From Pseudomonas sp. ATCC PTA-122608 (GTDB taxonomy: Bacteria; Pseudomonadota; Gammaproteobacteria; Pseudomonadales; Pseudomonadaceae): a stretch of 64,000 bases of DNA. The stretch covers positions 1-64,000 of the forward strand of contig NZ_LPNO01000024.1 of the NCBI RefSeq assembly GCF_001952855.1. The letters are read 5' to 3'. The position numbers and the translations under genes are program-made. A model generated the notes under the pieces. That model saw only the letters and a list, made by a program, of their open reading frames with translations, was not told the DNA's origin and made no database searches. Positions 58,748 to 64,000 of the stretch are shown here, piece after piece (position 1 is the first letter of the stretch; every line of letters starts with the position of its first letter).

Positions 58748-59685
58748 AACTTAACCCTGGGGTCGAAGAGCGGGTACAGCAGGTCCACCAACAGGTTGAC
58801 CAGCACATAGACAAAGGTCACCAGCAGCAGGCAGCCTTGCAGCACCGGGTAGTCCCGGGCGTAGATAGCGTCGACCATCAGCCGGCCGATGCCTGGCAGG
58901 GTGAACACCGTTTCGAGCACCGCGATACCGCTGAGCAGGTTGCCGAGGATCAGGCCGATCAGGGTCAGGGTCGGCGCAAACGAGTTGCGCAGTGCATGGC
59001 GCCATAACACCGCCCGCTCCGACAACCCCTTGGCCCGGGCGTGGGTGATGTATTCCAGGCGCAGCACTTCAATTGCACTGGCGCGGGCCATGCGTGTGAT
59101 CGCACCGAGTTCCACCAACGTCAGAGTGACGATCGGCAGCACGATAAAACTCAAGGCTTGCCACGGCGATTGGCCGAACGACACGTAACCCACCACCGGC
59201 AGCCAGCCGAGCTTGATGCCGAACGCGTAGAGCAACAGCAATCCCAGCCAGAAGCTCGGGATCGACAGCAACAAAGTGGCGGTAGATACCACGCCAAAGT
59301 CCAGGGAACTGTTCTGTTTCCACGCCGAGAGCAAGCCCGCCGGGACCGCAATCAACGCCGCGAGCAACACCGATACCAGTACGATCCCGGCACTCACCTG
59401 GAAGCGGTCAAGAATCAGCGGCAACACCGCTTCGTTGGTGGTGATGGAATGCCCGAGGTCACCGCTGAGCACTGCCTTGAGCCAGATCACAAACTGCAGC
59501 GGCAGCGGCTGGTCCAGGCCCAGGGACGCGCGGGCGACCTCCAGGCTGTGGGCATCGGCCATGTCGCCGAGCATCAGCAGCGCCGGGTCACCGGGCACCA
59601 GGCGGATGATCGCGAACACCATCAGCGAGATCAGCAGCAAGGTCGGGATCGACATCGCCAGCCGTTGGAAGATGAAACGCAACAT
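58744..59685 (-). CDS. Peptide-type ABC transporter permease (DppB-like)
   Basis: The 313-residue protein has the DppB start (MLRFIFQRLAMSIPTLLLIS), the conserved LVPGDPALLMLGD segment and an EAA loop YITHARAKGLSERAVLWRHA. It contains about six helices. It lies two bases after the binding-protein stop and overlaps the DppC-like gene. Confidence 0.92.
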   Translation of the reverse strand: MLRFIFQRLAMSIPTLLLISLMVFAIIRLVPGDPALLMLGDMADAHSLEVARASLGLDQPLPLQFVIWLKAVLSGDLGHSITTNEAVLPLILDRFQVSAGIVLVSVLLAALIAVPAGLLSAWKQNSSLDFGVVSTATLLLSIPSFWLGLLLLYAFGIKLGWLPVVGYVSFGQSPWQALSFIVLPIVTLTLVELGAITRMARASAIEVLRLEYITHARAKGLSERAVLWRHALRNSFAPTLTLIGLILGNLLSGIAVLETVFTLPGIGRLMVDAIYARDYPVLQGCLLLVTFVYVLVNLLVDLLYPLFDPRVKL

Positions 59686-59687
59686 CC

Positions 59688-61247
59688 TCAGTTACTCCCG
59701 GTCGCAGGCACGCTGACGGTCCACAAGCGCGGCTTGGACACCGGCCAGGTGCGCAGGCCTTTCACGTAATCACGGCTGGCTGCAATCGCATTGCCGTTGT
59801 ACATCGGGATCATCGGCACGTCCTTGAGCATCTGCTGATGCAGTTGGTCGAACAAGGCCTGGCGCTTGGTGATATCGCCTTCACGCTGGGCTTCACGCAG
59901 CCATTCCTGAGCTTGGGGGTTGTCCCAGACCTTGCGCGCTTCCTTGTCCTTGTTGCCGGTCATCGAGTCGAAACTCAGGGCCGGGTCGAGGCGTTCGGAG
60001 TACGGGAAAGCCATCATCTGGTAGTTACCGGTCTGGTAGCGCTCCAACTGAGTGCCCCACTCCAGGGTTTCCAGTTCCAGGTTGAGGCCGCTGGCCTTGG
60101 CCATGGCTTGCACGAACACGCCCATGTCGAAGATCGCGGCGTAACGTTTGTTGACGATCAGCTTGATCGGCTGGCCTTTATAGCCGGCTTCCCGCAGCAG
60201 CTGTGCGGTCTTGGCCGGGTCGAAATCGAAGCCCTGATTCTCGACGGCCTGATGGTAGTGGCTACCGCTGGCGACCATCGAGTTGTTGGCCTGGGAACGG
60301 CCACCGGTCAGGGCGGCGACGATTTGTGCGGAGTCCAGCGAGTGGGCGATGGCCTGGCGCAGGCGCACATCTTTCAGTAAGGGGTCGCGGGTCTGGAACA
60401 GCAATGCGTTGACCGACATGGTGCCGCTGGAGGTGACCTTGATGCCCGGGTTGGCGGCCAGTTCGGTAGCGTCCAGGGGCGTAACGTCAATCAGCAGGTC
60501 GACGTTCTTCGACAGCAACGCCGCCTTGGCCGCCGCCGGGTCGGGGATCACCAGCAGGCGTACACGGTCGAGGGTCGTGGTTTTATTGCCGGTGTAGCCA
60601 TCCGGTTCTTTCTCGTCACGCGGGGTGTAGTCGGCGTTGCGCAGCAGGTCGATGTATTGACCGGGTTTCCATTCGCCCAAGCGGAACGGGCCGGTGCCGA
60701 TGGGCGCTTTCCATTGGCCATCGACCACCGAGTCGGGGTGCAGTATGCCGCTGCCACCGCACTCCGGCAACGCGGTGCTGGTGAGGAACAGGCCGTTAGG
60801 CTTGTCCAGAGTGAACACCACGGTGAGTGGATCCGGGGCGCTCATGTCGACAATCTTGGCGCCGCCATGGCCGTCGAATTCCGGGGCGCAGCGCCATTGG
60901 GTTTTCGGGTCCAGGTAGTGCTTCCAGGTCCATAACACTTCGGCAGAGGTCAACGGCGCACCGTTCTGGAACTTGACTCCGCTGCGCAGATGGAAGGTGT
61001 AGCGCAGGCCATCGTCGGACACCTGCACGTCCTTGGCCAGCAGCGGGCCGACGGTGGCATCCTCACGGAAGGCCACCAGTCCTTCGGTAATGTGCAGGAT
61101 GACGGCGTCGGAGTTGGTGTCACGGTTGACGCCTGGCTCGGTGCTGCGAATGTCAGCGTTCAACGCGACTCTCAACAGATTCTCGGCGTGGGCAGTGCCC
61201 ATCAGCGCGGCGGACAAGGCGCCAGCCAGGATTAAAGTCTTGTTCAT
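59688..61247 (-). CDS. Peptide-type ABC transporter substrate-binding protein (SBP_bac_5)
   Basis: The 519-residue product has a signal peptide (MNKTLILAGALSAALMGTAH, cleaved after AHA) and the DppA/OppA family pattern: LRVALNADIRSTEPGVNRDT, YTFHLRSGVKFQNGAPLTSA, GTGPFRLGEWKPGQYIDLLR and DVRLRQAIAHSLD. It captures substrate for the importer. ATG 61247 follows AAGGTGC; the open frame to 61394 has no signal peptide. The leader contains AACAACAACAA at 61332-61342. The presence of a deacylase and a serine hydrolase nearby suggests an amide or peptide-like substrate, not known. Confidence 0.92.
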   Translation of the reverse strand: MNKTLILAGALSAALMGTAHAENLLRVALNADIRSTEPGVNRDTNSDAVILHITEGLVAFREDATVGPLLAKDVQVSDDGLRYTFHLRSGVKFQNGAPLTSAEVLWTWKHYLDPKTQWRCAPEFDGHGGAKIVDMSAPDPLTVVFTLDKPNGLFLTSTALPECGGSGILHPDSVVDGQWKAPIGTGPFRLGEWKPGQYIDLLRNADYTPRDEKEPDGYTGNKTTTLDRVRLLVIPDPAAAKAALLSKNVDLLIDVTPLDATELAANPGIKVTSSGTMSVNALLFQTRDPLLKDVRLRQAIAHSLDSAQIVAALTGGRSQANNSMVASGSHYHQAVENQGFDFDPAKTAQLLREAGYKGQPIKLIVNKRYAAIFDMGVFVQAMAKASGLNLELETLEWGTQLERYQTGNYQMMAFPYSERLDPALSFDSMTGNKDKEARKVWDNPQAQEWLREAQREGDITKRQALFDQLHQQMLKDVPMIPMYNGNAIAASRDYVKGLRTWPVSKPRLWTVSVPATGSN

Positions 61248-61516
61248 GATAAATGCACCTTGAATGATCCTTACGCTTGGGTTCGGACGCTGGCAGGACC
61301 CAAAAAGAGGCACGGCCGAACACCTGAATAGTTGTTGTTGTTTTAGTCGCTGATAACGGTGTGCGAATGTTCCTGGACCGATCTTATTCGCCACCCAATG
61401 AGCTTGAGAAGAACGCTCCGAGTGATCGGGCTCGGTTTATCCGATCATCAACCGTCCATGTGCCGCCCTGGGCTTACCGTACCGAGAAACCAGGGCCTGT
61501 AGCGGGAAAAAATGCG

Positions 61517-61553
61517 ATTTCAATGATCAGAAATAATGATCGCGATCGCTCAT
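61517..61553. promoter_or_regulatory. Candidate LysR-regulator binding region
   Basis: ATTTC-N8-GAAAT (61517-61534) and ATGA-TCGCGATCGC-TCAT (61536-61553) are adjacent inverted repeats in the 389-base divergent region between the importer operon and the LysR gene. Their position suits LysR-type control, but no consensus proves it. I see no other gene in 61248-61636. Confidence 0.35.
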
Positions 61554-61636
61554 ACCGATCTGTGCGCACCTATAGTCATCAGATAAGCTGGCTGGCATTC
61601 AATGGTTTAAATGCAGCACTGACTGAGCCGACTGTC

Positions 61637-62551
61637 ATGACCCTCACCCATCTTCGTGCGTTCTGCTCCGTGGTTGAAAAAGGCAGCTTCCGTTCTGCCG
61701 CACGCCAGCTGGATGTGGCGCAAAGCACCCTGACCCAATCGATCCAGACCCTGGAAAAGGAACTCGGGGTGGTGCTGCTGCAACGCTCCAACCAGGGCAT
61801 CAACCTGACCCCCGCCGGCGAGGTGTTCCTGGCCCGTGCCCGCTCCATCACCCTCGACTGCGAACGCGCCCTGCTCGACCTGCAACCCTGGAAAGGCGAA
61901 CCCGAAGGCCATATTGCCCTGGGCGTGACCTCCGAACCCTTGGCCGAATTGCTGCTGCCCGTGCTGAGCAACTTCACCCAGCGCTTCCCGCGCATGCAGG
62001 TACACGTAGCCAGCGGAACCACCAAGGGCCTGGTGGAAAAAGTCCGCGATGGCCGCCTGGATTTCGTGCTGTGCCCGCTGGCGCCGAACGTTGCTGATAT
62101 CGACCTGGCCATCGACCGACTCTACAGCTCCAACGCCGGCATTATTGCGCGCAAGGGCCACCCGCAAGCCCAGGCAAAATCCGTGCAAGCCCTTACCGAC
62201 TGCCAGTGGATCAGCGTGCGGCCGGCCGGCGTGGTGGGCGGTGCGGAAAACCGCTTGATCGAACTGTTCCGCACCCAAGGCCTGGCGCCGCCGAAGATCG
62301 CGATCACCACCGATTCGTTGCTGGAAACCCTGCACATCGTCTCGGAAACCGATTACCTGACCATCGAGCCGCGCATGCTGCCGGGGATGAAGCTGTTTTC
62401 CAGCGCCCTGACCACTATCGCCATCGAAGAACCGCTGGCGACGCGCGATGTGTGCCTGATCAGCCGCCGTTCATCACCGCTCACCAGCGTCAGCCAGGAG
62501 CTGACCAGCATGCTGATTTCCTATTCGCGGCTGGTGCACCGCAGCCGTTGA
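61637..62551 (+). CDS. LysR-family transcriptional regulator
   Basis: The 304-residue product has an N-terminal winged HTH (THLRAFCSVVEKGSFRSAAR, then LDVAQSTLTQSIQTLEKELG) and a LysR substrate domain from about residue 90 (GHIALGVTSEPLAELLLPVL). ATG 61637 is the family start; the open frame to 61361 crosses the operator-like repeats. It is divergent from the peptide-type importer and is followed after 26 bases by the serine hydrolase gene, so it probably controls both. Confidence 0.9.
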   Translation: MTLTHLRAFCSVVEKGSFRSAARQLDVAQSTLTQSIQTLEKELGVVLLQRSNQGINLTPAGEVFLARARSITLDCERALLDLQPWKGEPEGHIALGVTSEPLAELLLPVLSNFTQRFPRMQVHVASGTTKGLVEKVRDGRLDFVLCPLAPNVADIDLAIDRLYSSNAGIIARKGHPQAQAKSVQALTDCQWISVRPAGVVGGAENRLIELFRTQGLAPPKIAITTDSLLETLHIVSETDYLTIEPRMLPGMKLFSSALTTIAIEEPLATRDVCLISRRSSPLTSVSQELTSMLISYSRLVHRSR

Positions 62552-62577
62552 CTCCCCTCTCCCCCACGAGCCTGTTT

Positions 62578-64000
62578 ATGCCCATGTCCTACGATGGTTT
62601 GTCCCGCGCCAGCGCCAGCAGCGTCGGCGTTGACCCCGAGCACCTGATTGCCTTTCTCGATGAAGTGAAAGCCGCCGGCCTCGACCTGCAAGGCCTGATG
62701 CTGCACCGCCATGGCCACGTGGTCGCCGAAGGCTGGAGCTGGCCGGTGGACCCGAACGAGCCGCGGGTACTGCACTCGGTGGCCAAAAGCTTCACGGCGT
62801 GTGCCATTGGCCTGGCGCTGGATGAAGGCTTGTTGAAGCTGGATGACCGGCTGGTGGAGTTCTTTCCCGAGTTTCTGCCGGCGGATGCCGACCCGCGCCT
62901 GGCAGACATGACCGTGGAGCACCTGCTGAGCATGCGCACCGGCCACGCCGCCAACACCTCGGGCGCAGTATGGCGCGGCATCGAGACCAGCTGGATTGCC
63001 GAGTTCTTCAAAATCCCGCTGGCCTATGCGCCGGGTACCACCTACGTCTATACGAGTGCGGCCAGCTACATGCTGTCGGCGCTGATCAACAAGGTCACCG
63101 GGCAAACCTTGCACGCGTACCTCAAGCCCCGGCTGTTTGTGCCGCTGGACATCCACAATGAAAGCTGGGACATCGGCCCCGATGGCGTGAACCCCGGCGG
63201 CAATGGCTTGAAGGCACCGACCTCGGCGATGCTCAAGCTCGGTGTGCTGCATGCACAAGGTGGCGTGTGGCATGGCAAGCAGGTTCTACCGGCGGCCTGG
63301 GTTGCAGCGGCCACCCAACCACAAGGCGGGCCGAACAGCCGCTACGGTTATCACTGGATGATGAAACCGGCACACGCCTTCAGCGCGGTCGGGGTGTTTG
63401 TGCAGATGGCGATGGTGTTCCGCGAGTACGGTGCAACGCTGGTGGTGATCGGCGGGATGAAGAATTCGGCGGAGCTGATTCCGTTTGTCGAGCGGCATTT
63501 TCCGGCGGCGTTTGGCGATGATTGCACGATCAAAGCCGAAGCGGATGCACGGTTGGAGCAACGTCTGGCGAGCATGGCACAGCGGCCTGAGTTGCTTTCA
63601 GCGTGTGCAGGGCCGAGAGATTTCACGGGCGTGTATCAGGTAGAGCCCAACGGGCTGGATGTGCAGCAATTGGCGTTCGCCGTCGAAGGCAATGTACTGC
63701 GCTTCCAACTGACTGACAGCAAGGCGACTCATGCCCTAGAGGTGGGGATTGATCACTGGATCGCCGGCACCACCAACATGCCGGGCCGGGCGTTGCACCA
63801 CGGTTATGAATTCAAGGATGCGCAGATCGTTGCCGGCGCGCGCTGGCTGGATACCAGGACGCTGGAGATGACCTGGATCTACCCGCAGACGGCGTTTCGC
63901 GACCGGGTAGTGTGCGAGTTTGACGGTGACCGCGTGAGTGTGGCGCGTACGGTCAACGTCAACAGTGCCGGGAAGGAACAGGAAGTCTTAGTCGGGAACA
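62578..64000 (+). CDS. Serine hydrolase of the beta-lactamase/DD-peptidase fold, 3' end outside window
   Basis: The frame runs from ATG 62578 to the window end (474 codons) without a stop. The motif SVAKS at residues 67-71 supplies the SxxK serine and lysine, and YTSAAS near 158 the Tyr of the YxN/S motif. LHSVAKSFTACAIGLALDEG and YAPGTTYVYTSAASYMLSAL are typical of family S12 (class C beta-lactamase-like) enzymes. There is no signal peptide (MPMSYDGLSRASASSVGVDP), so it acts in the cytoplasm, perhaps on amide or ester bonds of the imported compound. A C-terminal beta-rich extension begins near residue 345. It is cotranscribed with the LysR gene. Confidence 0.85.
   Translation, partial: MPMSYDGLSRASASSVGVDPEHLIAFLDEVKAAGLDLQGLMLHRHGHVVAEGWSWPVDPNEPRVLHSVAKSFTACAIGLALDEGLLKLDDRLVEFFPEFLPADADPRLADMTVEHLLSMRTGHAANTSGAVWRGIETSWIAEFFKIPLAYAPGTTYVYTSAASYMLSALINKVTGQTLHAYLKPRLFVPLDIHNESWDIGPDGVNPGGNGLKAPTSAMLKLGVLHAQGGVWHGKQVLPAAWVAAATQPQGGPNSRYGYHWMMKPAHAFSAVGVFVQMAMVFREYGATLVVIGGMKNSAELIPFVERHFPAAFGDDCTIKAEADARLEQRLASMAQRPELLSACAGPRDFTGVYQVEPNGLDVQQLAFAVEGNVLRFQLTDSKATHALEVGIDHWIAGTTNMPGRALHHGYEFKDAQIVAGARWLDTRTLEMTWIYPQTAFRDRVVCEFDGDRVSVARTVNVNSAGKEQEVLVGN

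Noticed and set aside
1..64000. CRISPR arrays, tRNA, rRNA, insertion sequences, prophage genes
   Set aside because: No regularly spaced direct repeats, no cloverleaf or rRNA sequence and no transposase or integrase recognised; the repeats present are REP pairs.

Overview
The window is chromosomal DNA of a Pseudomonas, most likely of the P. fluorescens complex. It is GC-rich, its coding sequences mostly overlap or nearly abut, and it carries ten paired REP units of the type typical of fluorescent pseudomonads. Gene content (Rhs toxin, TonB receptor, OprD porin, inositol catabolism, AlkB, PraA/PraB-like proteins) fits this assignment, which rests on remembered family knowledge because no search was run.

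Layout. 1-3026: the 3' end of an Rhs polymorphic toxin with a swapped-in low-GC tip, its probable immunity gene and three or four further immunity-type cargo genes. 3115-6256: a DUF3995 membrane protein, a DUF2946 protein and a TonB-dependent receptor. 6413-12138: an orphan glycine-betaine-type binding protein, several small conserved proteins, a chemoreceptor with a C-terminal sensor domain and a two-cysteine DksA2-like factor. 12559-29089: a complete myo-inositol catabolic locus (ABC importer, two Gfo/Idh dehydrogenases, an extra TIM-barrel protein, IolG, IolD, IolI, IolA, IolB, IolE, a bifunctional IolC) read leftward, with the RpiR-type regulator IolR divergent at its head. 29232-43069: a leftward fatty-acid and alkane block containing FadD, thiolase, MaoC hydratase, a long FabG, FadE, FadL, PraB, PraA, AlkB and an alpha/beta hydrolase. 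43329-46662: a rightward Baeyer-Villiger monooxygenase / SDR / PF10118 operon that starts with a 15-codon leader ORF. 46669-49538: RNase T2, an oxidoreductase, a Nudix hydrolase and a binding-protein-like protein without a signal peptide. 49531-64000: a divergent aconitase with an ornithine-type aminotransferase, then an AstE/AspA-type deacylase, an OprD porin, a peptide-type ABC importer with fused ATPases, a divergent LysR regulator and a serine hydrolase that runs off the end.

How it works together. The inositol genes give uptake and conversion of myo-inositol (and probably scyllo-inositol) to acetyl-CoA and glycolytic intermediates. Two control regions 11.5 kb apart share a 20-bp palindromic site that differs at only two positions, a good candidate for the IolR operator. 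The alkane block could take an n-alkane through FadL, AlkB and a full beta-oxidation set; alkB and fadE share a TTCAA-N8-TTGAA palindrome. The BVMO, SDR and hydrolase suggest a parallel subterminal route (secondary alcohol, ketone, ester, acid plus alcohol). A-rich AANAANAA motifs of the Hfq/Crc type lie at or just upstream of the start codons of many of these catabolic genes, suggesting that much of the window is under one post-transcriptional catabolite-repression control.

The least explained parts are the rocD-acnA-binding-protein operon with its altered aconitase active-site loop, the adjacent uptake/deacylase island, and the leader ORF coupled to the BVMO.
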